Part shown: positions 24,367-34,400 of the stretch, piece by piece
Numbering within the stretch: the stretch's first letter is position 1
How the letters are laid out: each line of letters opens with the position of its first letter
Source: Aquatica leii
Lineage: Eukaryota > Arthropoda > Insecta > Coleoptera > Lampyridae
Direction of reading: 5' to 3'
Assembly (NCBI GenBank): GCA_035610365.1
Contig: CM069439.1
Span: 620,001 to 684,000, forward strand
DNA: 64,000 bases
Notes under the pieces: generated by a model
Database searches by the model: none
What the model was told of the DNA's origin: nothing
The model's input: only the letters and a program-made list of their open reading frames with translations
Made by a program: the position numbers and the translations under genes

Positions 24367-25198
24367 TTTCCGTGTTTTCCGACTCGGAATTTATATCTTG
24401 ATTACCACTTTTCTCGACTTCGTACACGTATTTGCTGCGACAAAATCTTCGATAATGTCCCTTTTTCTGGCACTTGCTACAAACGCGATTGTACGCGGGA
24501 CACTTGTTCTTTTCGTGATCAGAACCGCAATACGAGCAGTTGTTTACACTTCTTTTTCCAATATCTCGCGATTTTTCCGCATTTTTCGACGTTTTAGAAT
24601 GTCCTGCACCAAACTGTCTATTTCTGGTATATTTTACCGCACTTACGTTTTGCTGTTCCATGGAAATTACCCTTTGCGTTGCAACACTAGTTTTCATAGA
24701 TCGACTTATTTGTATCGCGTCAGCCAGATTAAGATCAGATTTTTCTGGCAGCCTTTCCTGTATTCGGGGATCTTTTATACCAAGAACTAATCTGTCCCGA
24801 GTCAAAACATCGGTTTCTTTGAATTTACACGTAGCTGATAATTGTCTTAATGCCGTAACGAATTGATCCACTGTTTCGTCAGGTAACTGATCTCTCTTGA
24901 AAAATTTGTAATGTTCGAATACAAGGTTTTTTACCGGAATACAATGGTTTTCGAACTTATTAATTACTGTGGCAAGTAGCGTTTTGTCTTTGTTTTCATC
25001 ATACGAAAATGTATTGTAAATCATTAGCTCTTGATCGCCCATTAAGTTAAGCAAAATTGCGATTTTTACCTTGTTTGGTTTTGAGTCTTTTCCGCTCGCC
25101 AGAAGATAATTTTCAAACTTTTGCTTCCAAAGTTTCCATTGGCTAGCGAGATCGCCTACCCATTTCATTTCTTCTGGGGTCCTACCGCTATCAACCAT
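24344..25198 (-). CDS. gag: Gypsy gag polyprotein, 284 aa
   Basis: Open frame of 284 codons starting shortly after the 5' LTR and leader. The N-terminal two thirds carry gag-like features of Ty3/gypsy: LASQWKLWKQKFENYLLASG at about residue 15-35 and DETVDQFVTALRQLSATCKF at about 112-131. After a basic region come two zinc knuckles, CSYCGSDHEKNKC (CX2CX3HX4C) and CSKCQKKGHYRRFC (CX2CX4HX4C), which bind genomic RNA. The protein ends in a Ser/Glu/Asn-rich tail where the protease should begin. Unlike pol it is uninterrupted, so it could still be translated. Confidence 0.9.
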   Translation of the reverse strand: MVDSGRTPEEMKWVGDLASQWKLWKQKFENYLLASGKDSKPNKVKIAILLNLMGDQELMIYNTFSYDENKDKTLLATVINKFENHCIPVKNLVFEHYKFFKRDQLPDETVDQFVTALRQLSATCKFKETDVLTRDRLVLGIKDPRIQERLPEKSDLNLADAIQISRSMKTSVATQRVISMEQQNVSAVKYTRNRQFGAGHSKTSKNAEKSRDIGKRSVNNCSYCGSDHEKNKCPAYNRVCSKCQKKGHYRRFCRSKYVYEVEKSGNQDINSESENTESENENDF

Positions 25199-25306
25199 TT
25201 TAATTAATTTTTTTTTTCACAAACACTTAATAAGTTTCTTTTTTTCTGCTGTTTAGACCGTTTTATTATTCACGACACTACTGTGCTCTTTTACGCGCTG
25301 CTACCA

Positions 25307-25544
25307 TGTTAAATACTCGGGTTCTATTTATTAGTTAGTTGTATTAGATATTCGATAATAAAGCTCTAAGTTAATGCAGGCAATTTATTTCACACGTAGT
25401 GAACAGTAGAAAGGCACAAGGTAACTTATTCTAGATTATGTTTAATATATGAACTGATACATTAATTTAGTATGACTGTATGTATTCAAAGCCGAGAATT
25501 GACTGCCGCCCGATTCCCAGATGCGGCGTTGCGAATACATGACA
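25307..25544 (-). repeat. 5' LTR of the gypsy element
   Basis: 238 bp, TG...CA ends. Differs from the other LTR at four positions (gatatt/gataat, gttct/gctct, attacg/attatg, aacata/aatata). Outer flank is GTTGT at 25545-25549. Confidence 0.95.
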
Positions 25545-25589
25545 GTTGTAAAGTGTGAATACAACATAAAATTGAGGGCCATTTGATGG

Positions 25590-25620
25590 ACGGTTGCCTG
25601 TCGCCGTCAATACGGATAGT
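25590..25620 (-). repeat. Right terminal inverted repeat of PIF/Harbinger
   Basis: Ends ...GCCGTCAATACGGATAGT, the mirror of the left end. It is separated from the nested LTR element by about 45 bp of Harbinger sequence. Confidence 0.88.
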
Positions 25621-26340
25621 AAAAATCAATCTTTATGTGATAACGTTATTTTGTATTTATTTTTATTTTTAGTGTCAGCAAATTACTGAGAAAAATCGCA
25701 TAGTCCTTAGAACAGTATATTAAACATTATAACGTTATGTTTGATTTCTTTATATTAACGAGGCCAACAAACTATTTATACTACAGGTTCGCAATTTTTA
25801 ATTTATTTGACTCAAAATTTTTAATTGTTTTAAACGCTTTATGAAATTTTTTTTTGCCTGTATTGATGCTATGATTTTACCTTTTAAGTTAACAAATTGT
25901 TAATCAGATACACGTTGTACGTATTTACTCCTTTTTAACTAATAAACATATGTTTTTTTTCTCTGAATTTTGAATATTCTTATGATTCTGTTATTGTTAT
26001 CAAAACCCAGCGTGATTCTATTAAACGGCGTGCACTGCACCGCTAAAATGGGCCACTTTAGACCAAACCTTTATTGGAAAAATTTTTATTTAACGCTACA
26101 AGAAAACTTTTTTTAAATTTGAAGTTGTTTATTAGAAACACGCTGTATACTAGGTTACCGCATAACTCTGGATCGATTAGAAGTCAAGCGGGAACGCGTA
26201 ATCAAGTATACACATGCAAACCTTGCATTCTGAATTCCTATAAGCATAAAATGTTTTTTGTGTATTTTTTATCAAATCATTAAATCGATAATTAAGTAAA
26301 TGTAACTATGAATTTGAGTTTATTTATTAATGTTTAGACT
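25621..26340. other. Spacer, nothing recognised
   Basis: A+T-rich flank of the Harbinger element. No coding signal. Confidence 0.5.
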
Positions 26341-26359
26341 ACTTTTGCGGAAGAAGCAA

Positions 26360-26490
26360 GAAACAGTTTGAAAAATCTTGAAAGCTTGAAAAAACTTGGA
26401 AAAGCTTGAAAACCAAGCCAAACCTGTATCCACAAACATCAAACAAGTCAAGCTTTTACATTTCAAACTAAACTATTTGGCTTGATGAAT
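26360..26490. repeat. AAGCTTGAAA-type short repeats
   Basis: Several copies of cttgaaagcttgaaaa-like and caagcttttac-like units. The same sequence theme occurs at 17756-17860, on the other side of the Harbinger element. Confidence 0.55.
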
Positions 26491-26494
26491 CTTT

Positions 26495-27016
26495 ACCGGC
26501 GTTGCATTATAAAAAGCGAGCATGGGTCAGTTCTTCTGATTCCAATGAGAATGCCGCTTTAGAAAAAAAATCTGACGATGATTTCACTACCATCAAACCT
26601 GTAGGGTGTAACGTCCTTATTTCCAAATTAAGTCCTGTTCCAAAAAGAAAAACATATAAACATTCCAGAATTAAAAGAGTTCCAAAGCAGCATTCTATAA
26701 CTTTTACTGCCACCTCCAACAAAATTAATTTAGAGGGACGTGAAAGAAAGAGAAAGAAGTCAACAAAAGCAATACATTGAAAAAACGTATAATAAGAACA
26801 CAAGGAAAAACCAAAGGAAATAAGAAAGAGAGTAATCCAAATTCAAAGATTCTCCAAACTTATACGTAATGTGTTGTGGAACATGCATGTATATTCTGCA
26901 GAGACCTCGGTAAGGATGCTAAGCTGTACTGCTGCATTAATTGCGGAAACTGGGCACATGTAGCATGCGCTAATACTGACTCGGTTGTTGCATACAAATG
27001 CCACAATTGCCGCTAA
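26495..27016 (+). pseudogene. Pogo/Tigger-like transposase C-terminus with a PHD-like finger
   Basis: A plus frame from 26502 to 26780 encodes a Ser/Lys-rich, low-complexity tail. In another frame, from about 26870 to the stop at 27016, the reading is CVVEHACIFCRDLGKDAKLYCCINCGNWAHVACANTD... ending in YKCHNC. The Cys/His spacing (C-X2-C, then C-X2-C, W-A-H-x-x-C, C-X2-C) is that of the short PHD-like finger found at the C-terminus of many insect pogo-type transposases. No DDE domain is present here, so this is a 3' fragment. An unrelated host PHD protein fragment is possible but less likely given the repeats around it. Confidence 0.55.
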
Positions 27017-27864
27017 AATAGCAGGTCGCTATACTCCACCATCACCGGTATTTCTCGATACTGAGTTTTTTTTTATTTTTATGTTTCTCTTAACAAAGAA
27101 CATTGTTTATTATTTTTTTTCTGTTATAGAAATGTGTAGCTACTCTTTATTTTTAAATAAAAACGAATTTCGTTTTAATGTTGTCTAACAAACGTTTCTT
27201 TTTCCAATGATCGCTTCTCTAATGAACACAACGATTAGGTACAAAAAACAAAAATATATTCTTAATACATAAAACTTTAAATATACTATTACTTAGTTAC
27301 TAACCATTTTTTATACAATACATTGCAAGATGTGTTGTATATTCGATAAGACCACGTGAGTCAAGGTATCATATTTATTTGTCATTGGTAAAAAGCGTGA
27401 TCGTCTATTAAAATCCTACTTCATATAAACAAAAAATGTTAATTATGGGCCTTGACAGATCTAACAAATAAAATGTTTTGCAGTAGTAAACATTAGGAAT
27501 AAATTACTTGTTTTTTGTCATATTATAAATTAGTTAGCAATTTTTGTAATTAAAAAATCACTTAAAATAGACGGTTAATTAAAACTACTTTTGTATATAC
27601 ATAATAAATGCTAAATTATAAACACTACTTTATATCCCTTGTAAATGTACAGTTGTAATTGAGTATTAGTCTTTGAATATTTAATATCTACTCATGTAAA
27701 TTATAGTGTGTCATGAATTGATTACAAGACGATTAAATTTCACTTTGACAAAACAAAACCATCTGAAATGAATTGCATCGTGGATAATCCTACAAAGGTA
27801 CTTTTTGGTCAAACGTTTCTTGTGTTTTTTTCAGATAATTCATCTAAATTTAACTGTTAATAAA
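27017..27864. other. 3' flank of the 28-kb gene, nothing recognised
   Basis: A+T-rich. Probably contains the 3' UTR and polyadenylation signal of the minus-strand gene that ends at 27865. Confidence 0.5.
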
Positions 27865-28790
27865 TTATGAATACTTTTTTGATGATATTGCGTCTAATAT
27901 AGTTTGAAACGTTTGTGCATTAAGTCCAAACCAACTACTACTTGAATCTAATCTTCGGCCATCCGATCTTCCAAAAAAGTCATAGTAATAATCATAGTCT
28001 GTTGTAACTACGTTGAATTTTGCGTAGTAAACTGCAGCCAGCGCCGAGTAAATTAATAAAACAGCGGTTACTAACTGAAATTAAGAAAAGAAAATTATTT
28101 TAAATACTTCCTGTAATTACAGAAATAAACACAACACAATTTAAGGTCAAAAGTGGATACACTAAAAACGAGGATTTAATTATAAGTCTTAAGATTTTAA
28201 ATGGTTTATTAATCTGTGTGTTGATGATTGGACAAGTTTATGATATTTGTATTACGTTTTGAAGCCTCATTTGCAAACAATGAACATAATATTTATCTTC
28301 ATTGCAATCATCAAGATTATTTTCTCATTGTCAATTTTTTTTGTTTTTGTGAATTATTTTATTATGTATAAAAACAAACAGATTAAGAAATTACACAAAT
28401 TACTGTACCTGAAAAACCGCCCAAAATTTGAAAGATCCTTCGTTAATTATGAAATCGTAATATCCCGCCCATGCATCATTAGCTATAGCCTTTTGCTCCA
28501 TAACTTCCTTTGGCATATCTTTCATCTCATGATCATGGTCATGATCGTAATCATCTGACATCATACCTCTTCCTTGTCGATATTGTAATTCATCATAATC
28601 TTCTAATCCTTGTTCGTACCTAAAGCAGCAACGTTTGCAATTAATACTTTTAACAAAAAAATAATTACCTTGATAATGGTTCCTCCGAAGTACTCCGTTG
28701 AGTAGTAGCAATAGGATAAATTTGCGTGGTAACACTTTTAGACAACACCAAGTTTATTAAATAAAATGATCCACAAATTTGAATATACAT
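27865..28790 (-). CDS. Secreted/single-pass membrane protein, 180 aa, 3 exons, unknown function
   Basis: Exons on the minus strand: 28790-28669, 28619-28409 and 28074-27865, with GT-AG introns of 49 and 334 nt. The frame is continuous (122+211+210 nt, 180 codons plus stop). The start is the first ATG of a hydrophobic signal-like N-terminus (MYIQICGSFYLINLVLSKS). A Thr/Ser-rich part follows, then Tyr/Glu sequence and an acidic His-rich run (SDDYDHDHDHEMKDM, about residues 61-75). Next comes a conserved-looking segment (IANDAWAGYYDFIINEGSFK) and a transmembrane helix near 112-130 (LVTAVLLIYSALAAVYYAKF). The short tail has GRSDGRRLDSS and ends DAISSKKYS. The layout and tail resemble the product at 37296-38641, suggesting paralogues. 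I do not recognise a named family. Exon 2 has a broken duplicate at 20855-21234. Confidence 0.85.
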
Positions 28791-30035
28791 TTTAAATAGT
28801 TTGTTGACACTTCACTAATATTGGTTTTAGTTAAAAACTAAACATTTCACATTTAGCGTTATATAATAATCAATTTTACCCCCGACTCAATTACAATTTT
28901 CAAAGGGTAATCAAATCAAAGTAAAAGTACTTTTTTGAATCACTTTTAATAAATACTTCTTATACATAAACTATGCTTTGAATGGTTAATAAAATACTTC
29001 CAAGACAAACCAATTAACTGCTACATTTAGCAAGATCTTACCAAACACAAGTAACGGATTGAACCAGTAATTGTATTTGTAAACATTATAGAAAATCAGT
29101 TATTTACATAAAACATTCGTCTACCGTCTACTGTTAAATCACTTTCAAGTTTTATGTGTTATCTTTCTATATTACCATTAATTTTCTAACGGAAAATCAG
29201 CTAAAAAAATCGTTGTTAGTATCCAGTTCAAATATCACATAAACTTTTTTTTTAAAACTTAATGAAGTTATTTTTTAACACATAAATGTAATCTAGTATT
29301 TGTAAATTGTCTAAAAGTAAATACGTTTTCTTTAAATAATTTTTATATTAGTAATTATTATTGTTATTATTGTATATTTTTTAGTATGTTACGTTTACTT
29401 GTAACGGTTGTACCTTTTTTAGTTTTCATGGTGTGCATACGTTTTTTTTTAGTTTAATTCAAGTTTTCAATTTTGGTTTTTGACATTTATTGTTATACAA
29501 TGCAAACAATGCTAAGTGTATCTTGCGTTTTTAAGCTTTGTATGATCGAAATTAAATACCATTGTCTTTTGTCAGAATTTATTTTGACGTTACCTTAAGA
29601 GTTAGTTTCTGTCCGCTTAGAGTTCTAAAAAGTTTACTTCTTTTTTTGACATAATATTTTTGTCAAAAATACTTAGAACCCACATAGTTTTTTGTGTTTA
29701 TAATTATGAACTTTATCTTGTATTATTTATTGTAAATTTTTTGTGCTAATGTATATGTTAGACTCATACGAATTCGGTCATTCACTGAAATAAATACTCA
29801 AGTTGCAATGTAAGCAAAATACTGATTTAACATGTTGCCAAATATGTATTCTAGAAATGATCAGGCTTCAAATAAAATTACAAAAACACTATTGAGTAAG
29901 AAGAAATAAAGAAGTTATAATTAACAATACTCAAACCAAGGTTTTAATATAATGTACATATATGTTTAATACAACAAGAGGAGCTACTATGACACATGCT
30001 GTTACATTTGACTTGAAACACGTTTGCATTTTTTA
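28791..30035. other. Upstream intergenic region, nothing recognised
   Basis: Presumed promoter side of the 28-kb gene. Very A+T-rich. I could not identify a convincing TATA or initiator element. Confidence 0.4.
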
Positions 30036-30039
30036 TTTT

Positions 30040-30450
30040 GACATTGTCTTTTGCAATCAGATTTGTTTAGGCTTAGTTTTCTCAGCCGCAATCTGTTTCT
30101 TGAAGATAACGTTGGCAAAAGATCTACTACTTTAATTTGGTTTTTGACGTCTGATGATCAGTATTCTTTAGTTAAATTCAGGTTTCTACGGCTTGTATTC
30201 GTAATGCAATTTTCCATTCTAGATAATTCTCGTGTAGTTGGTATCACACAAGCTGAGCTTACGTCCCACGTCCCAGTGGACATCTTCAGAGTCTGAAATA
30301 AACTAATTCAATGCGCCTTGAAGTCTTGCTTTTATAGACCGACCTTTGATCGATAAAACTGGTTTTCAAATATCCGGTAAAGGAAAACTAGGATCTCGGT
30401 TGGTATTAAAAAGATTTTTAGTTATCCGCGGACCATTGCTAATTAATGTA
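30040..30450 (-). mobile_element. Penelope-like element 3' end / terminal repeat fragment
   Basis: The minus-strand text contains the blocks seen in the other copies of this family: a GATCGATAAAACTGGTTTTC-type block (near 46970), ctgaagatgtccactgggac (like ctgaagatgtctactgtgac at 47521-47540), and catacaag-type ends with AATGGAAAATTGCATTACGA. The segment gcaatctgtttcttgaa at about 30090 also occurs at 32817. No open frame of useful length remains. Confidence 0.6.
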
Positions 30451-30599
30451 TGATCGTAATAATAATACTTTATTAATAGAAGTTCTTGTTTAACAAATCA
30501 ATATTAAAATATTTTAGACATAAAACTTTCACCATAAAACATATTAAAATATTAAAATAGCGCCAAATGTTGGAGTTATTCTTTAACTTTTATCCGGGC

Positions 30600-31175
30600 A
30601 GGACGGGTCTGTTGAACCCGACGCATCATAAAAATATTGGCCACGCAAAATCGAGAAGAACAGACATCTCTATTTGGATTTACTGCACAAGCATCACTAC
30701 TATCGTATGTATTAAAACGTAACAAAGCTGTAATAATGATTTAAATAAGAAACCGGAAGCTGTTTTGTAGTACAACAGTACAAAGTGTAGCGTCGATGCA
30801 CTGGATCAAGAACTTACGTTTTATGGACAAATGTACATTCAGAGTGAAACAATGCAAAACATCATAGAAGAAGGCTTTTTTGTTTCTGTTTCAAAAAGTT
30901 TAATTTTACCACATGTTATAGAGAAGATCGCTAAAAGTATTACCCGAGAGTCTACAAAATAGCGTGAAGAAGTTTCGGACAAATAAACAATCATCAACTA
31001 AGGATAATCAAGTTACAAACATAATAAAAAGAAGAGGTTCTACATGTATCTATCAAAAATGGATAGGGGGCAAAAGCAAACTTGCAATGAATGTAGAAAG
31101 CATATTTGTAATGAATACTCTATTATGATGAAAGTATGTACAGATTGTAATAAAATAAACAAATATGGTTTTTAA
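30600..31175 (+). pseudogene. piggyBac transposase C-terminal fragment
   Basis: From about 30748 the plus reading is NKKPEAVLYYNSTKCSVDAL, corresponding to the conserved KPExxxxYNxTKxGVDxxDQ segment of piggyBac transposases (last catalytic-core Asp region). Downstream come IIEKIAKSIT-like and finally, from 31037, YMYLSKMDRGQKQTCNECRK, HICNEYSI and VCTDC, ending at 31175. This is the C-terminal cysteine-rich finger that binds the transposon end. Stops occur within the fragment and the N-terminal half is absent. Confidence 0.75.
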
Positions 31176-31489
31176 TTAGTGATGTATAAATATAAGTAAT
31201 AACTGCATAATAGTAAATGATATCGTTTTTTTTTAACCTAAGTAAGTTAACGTACATGCAATAGTGTCCTACGCGTAATTAGGTTCGATGGAACCAAACT
31301 GTCAGGTAGTGTTCAAAAAAAGTGTTGCCTGGACAAGTGTTAATTTGTGTTTTATGCTTAAGGTCAAACCGAGCAATCAACAGGTCAATGGAACAGACAT
31401 AAAACAAACAATACCTAATGAAGTGGTAACTAGTTTGTACAGACGAGTCTTTATTTAATTAGAATAGCAATAATCAAAATAATTTTTGT

Positions 31490-31810
31490 TTTTCTTTTTT
31501 TCAAATTACAGAAACATTTCTGCAAGTTTAAAGTATTGTCATAACAAGCCAAGTTAATAGCATTGCTACAAATTTTAACCTTGCGATGACAAGATGTAAT
31601 AATATTGCTGCAAGTATTATTGCTTGCTCTGACAAAGTATAGTAATTTTTCTGCATGTAGTAAACTTTGCTCTGGCAAGGTACAATAATATTTGTGTAAG
31701 TTTTCCCATACAAGGTTGCCACACGCTTGTTATTACTTCCTTAGTCAACTTGCAGCAAACTTTCTGTAAGGTTCCAGTCTTGTCATAACGATAAGTTTGC
31801 TGCAATTTTG
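31490..31810. repeat. Degenerate tandem repeat of about 43-bp units
   Basis: Adjacent units at about 31585-31627, 31628-31672 and 31673-31715 share the pattern tgacaag.ta.aataatatt..tgcaagta...ttgctc. Weaker units extend on both sides. The unit length explains why several overlapping minus-strand frames with related peptides run through the region. They are not genes. Confidence 0.65.
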
Positions 31811-31829
31811 ATACAAGTTTAAATTGTTG

Positions 31830-32400
31830 TTTGAGTTTGGGGTTGACTTAAGGAAACAGCTCTCTACACTAGAAAATTCAATACTAATAATTTCTGCAAA
31901 TGGTGATAATAAGATAATCCATTTAAATATTTATCTGTATGGGTAGGTTTTCGAAAAACTAAATGTGATAATAAATCATCGTAGTTTCGATTAACTAAAA
32001 CGTTCAAAAATGGTAGTTCCAGTCTAATTATATAGTAAAACGAATATTTTGATGAATTGAGTTTAAATGACATAAAAACTCATTAAGCGTAAAAGGGTCA
32101 TGTTGTCAAACGGCAAAGGTGTCATCAACGTATTTGTACCAACACTTGGGTTTTAGATAAAATGTGGATAAAACCTTTTTCTCAAAATTTTTCATAAATA
32201 TATTAACAACAACTGGTGAAAGCGGAGAAGTAAAATATGTAAAAGTTACACATTTTTTGATAATAAGTACTATGTCCCTTGAAATATTGTTTTCGCTAAG
32301 CTTAGGTTGTGTGATGACGACAACACGGGACTTATTCAAAATGGAAAGTTGTATTCTTAAGTTGCTTTTATACTTTTATAGAACGCTAAATACTAGTGTT
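31830..32400 (-). mobile_element. Penelope-like reverse transcriptase fragment
   Basis: The minus reading from 32339 gives NKSRVVVITQPKLS, which belongs to the terminal-repeat end of this family. It is followed without a gap by ENNISRDIVLIIKKCVTFTY, SPLSPVVVNIFMKNFEKKVL (motif B region) and KCWYKYVDDTFAV (YVDD catalytic motif). After frame changes come FLCHLNSIHQ-like and LELPFLNVLVNRNYDDLLSH (32020-31960), then RKPTHTDKYLNGLSYYHH. These are consecutive segments of a Penelope RT. It is the same family as 9745-10190. Confidence 0.85.
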
Positions 32401-33985
32401 AGGCATAACCAAATTATTTCAATAACCGCATACTCAGTACTTGAGTGATTTTAAAAACCGAATGATCATTTATTAGTGTATTTAAGAGAGGAGATTTGGC
32501 GTACTTTTCTTATTTAGATATCATGTAAGGATATCTAAGCTCATTTTGTGTTATTAGATTATCGGTTGATAATCTGGAAGGTTACAATTTAAGATGTCTA
32601 TTAGGTAGCAGTTGATGATATCAGCTAATTTCGTGTCATTTGATGATCCAGCGGAGATCCAGTATATATAGTCAGCTTAATTTAGCCATCCGATAGACAT
32701 ATTTTATGTTGCTAATAAGTATCAGGTAAATATCTAGCAGATATAATTGTGTTGTATGGGTATTCTCTGTTCCCTTACAATTTGTCACGATCACACTTGT
32801 TGTATTCTATCTATCCGCAATCTGTTTCTTGAAAATAACGTTGACAAAATATTTTTAGCAGTTACAGATATACTTTGAAAAACTCTAAGACAGAATGCCA
32901 TGTGTACATCAAAACAATAAACAAAAATAAAGCATTGCTAACCTAAAACTCGTAGTACATCATCATCAAGCTGTTCGATCTCATACATTATAACTGACGC
33001 AAAGCGTCGTAAAAATCCTATTTTGAAGAAGATTACTTCATTTTATTTTGTTTATAAGTCCTTGTTTGCCTTAGCTTCAAACGTTACCCTTTTCCGTTCC
33101 ATCCTTTTCTTACGTTTTTGTTTTTATTCTGTTATTCCTAAAATTCTTGCATTTTTTTCTACTAGTTTTCTTTCTTACCATTTTCGACGGGGATCTCTTT
33201 ATAGTACAAACCGCCATATTCTGTTATGTTTGGTCTTAATATAGCTCTTATTATTTTTCTTTTCTCTATTTTCAAGTATTCTCCTTTTTTTTTATAATAG
33301 ACTTTTTTTTCTTTAAGATTCTTTCTTTTATCCGTCCTTTTTCAATTAATTATTCCTACATAACATATGCTTTTGCGTTTTTAAATTTATGAGATATTTT
33401 TTCTTTTTACCCTGATATATTTAATTTTGTTTTGGTTTAATTTTATTCAAAATGTTTTGCTTCTTTTTCTATTTTTTTTGCGTACGCTAATATTTGTATA
33501 CTGTCGGTAATAATGTTTTTTAATCCAGTTGTAGCTGTAGCTGAATACACTTTCTAATAATATGTTGAATAATGTAGAGGAGATAAATTCTTACTATTTC
33601 AGATCCTTAATTTTAAATTTGTCTGTTGTTATTGTTATTTCTTGTAATCTTACTTTTGCTTTTGTTTTCTTTATTGTTATCTTTAGGGGTTTTCTCAATC
33701 TTTGAGATGTTATTAGTTGTGTCTGCATTTTTTTTTATTGATCGAGTCGAAAGCGCTCTTAAAATCCGTAAAGAGTGTATGTACTTCTTTGTTGTATTCT
33801 AATAATCTAATTATATTTACTGTTATAACATAAGAATAAATATTTATACATAAGAGTGGTAAGAGAGAGAGGGGGGAGAGGAAGTAATAGGAGACAACAA
33901 ATAAAATTTAGAGAAAAAAATGTATGCTATAGGTTTATATTTTATTTCATGTTATATATTATAGATTTAGTCTAAACGTTTGCTA
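32401..33985. other. Intergenic DNA with palindromes, then T-rich tract
   Basis: Two perfect short palindromes lie at 32514-32538 (TTAGATATC arms, 7-nt loop) and 32556-32575 (AGATTATC arms, 4-nt loop). A Penelope-related block lies at 32815-32850. From 33000 on the plus strand is pyrimidine-rich. A purine-rich microsatellite (agagagagagaggggggaga) is at 33861-33880. No gene recognised. Confidence 0.5.
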
Positions 33986-33989
33986 TATT

Positions 33990-34400
33990 ATTTAGTGACA
34001 TATGAGATCGATCTATTAGCAGTGCATGTTGATACGGGCACAGTTAATATATAAGCCGAATCGGCTTGTACAACTTTGACAGTGTTCCTTTCATTAACTT
34101 ATCATTTTTGATAAAACTCATCATTTCATCAAAATCTGAAAGTTCTTTTTTTGGAAGTTGTAAGATAACTAAAAACATTATTTTGCAAAGCAATTGTTTT
34201 TTATCGATGCGTTTAATTAGTCGAGGTCGTCTTCTTGAGTTAATTAATCGATCCGCAAGTTGCAGAAAATTTGTTGCGAAGAAAATAGTTCTAGAAGTTA
34301 AACAAGACACAACACTATATATAATTGCAAATTGTTGTTTATAATGGTCTATAGCATTGCTAAATCTAGCCTCCACAGAACAAGTTGCTGACAAGAAAGC
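33990..34400 (-). pseudogene. hAT transposase C-terminal fragment (tentative)
   Basis: A minus-strand frame runs 34394-34044 and ends LMKGTLSKLYKPIRLIY. In the next frame the DNA reads TVPVSTCTANRSISYVTK. The joint pattern (L.KL.xLIYTxPVSxxTAeRSfSxl) is that of the hAT dimerisation segment, with E and F of the usual AERSF changed to N and I. The frame break and lack of an upstream catalytic domain show it is dead. The peptide further upstream has no landmarks, so the assignment rests on the C-terminal motif only. Confidence 0.5.

Larger units (their letters stand above)
21381..25544 (-). mobile_element. Ty3/gypsy LTR retrotransposon, nested, protease-less
   Basis: A complete LTR-bounded element in minus orientation. 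The LTRs (238 bp each) begin TGTTAAATACTCGG and end GCGAATACATGACA. The 5-bp target duplication GTTGT sits at 21376-21380 and 25545-25549. Just inside the 5' LTR (minus strand, from 25306) is TGGTAGCAGCGCG, a candidate primer-binding site. Just inside the 3' LTR is AAAGATAGGGCA, a candidate polypurine tract. gag (25198-24344) is followed by pol in another frame (24366-21727) with RT, RNase H and integrase. No protease active site (DTG/DSG) lies between the gag zinc knuckles and RT. The LTRs differ at 4 sites by my reading. Confidence 0.95.
18706..25620. mobile_element. PIF/Harbinger DNA transposon with a nested gypsy element and captured host exon
   Basis: The ends are terminal inverted repeats of about 31 bp. 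The left one (18706-18736) starts ACTATCCGTATTGACGGC and continues to GGCAACCGT. The right one (25590-25620) is its reverse complement apart from two adjacent mismatches. Inside are the two genes expected of PIF/Harbinger: a DDE nuclease on the minus strand and a MADF/BESS DNA-binding partner on the plus strand. A copied exon of the 28-kb host gene (20855-21234) lies further in. A complete LTR retrotransposon (21381-25544) is inserted near the right end. Without that insertion and its target duplication the element is about 2.75 kb. The expected 3-bp target duplication is not exact (TCA left, TAA right if the ends are taken as CTATCC). Both genes are broken. Confidence 0.88.

Noticed and set aside
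24197-24866. Long plus-strand frames of 197 and 108 codons
   Set aside because: They are antisense shadows of the gypsy gag/pol genes, which carry zinc knuckles and RT motifs on the minus strand.
28247-28558. 103-codon plus-strand frame with a hydrophobic start
   Set aside because: It overlaps exon 2 and intron 2 of the well-supported minus-strand gene and is antisense to it.
31528-31805. Three overlapping minus-strand frames with similar peptides
   Set aside because: They are produced by the 43-bp tandem repeat read in three phases.
33840-33900. Purine microsatellite as a regulatory GAGA array
   Set aside because: Short, imperfect and remote from any supported gene. A simple repeat is enough to explain it.
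34044-34394. 116-codon minus frame as a host gene
   Set aside because: The only recognisable part is the hAT-type C-terminal motif that continues in another frame, so a transposase relic is more likely.
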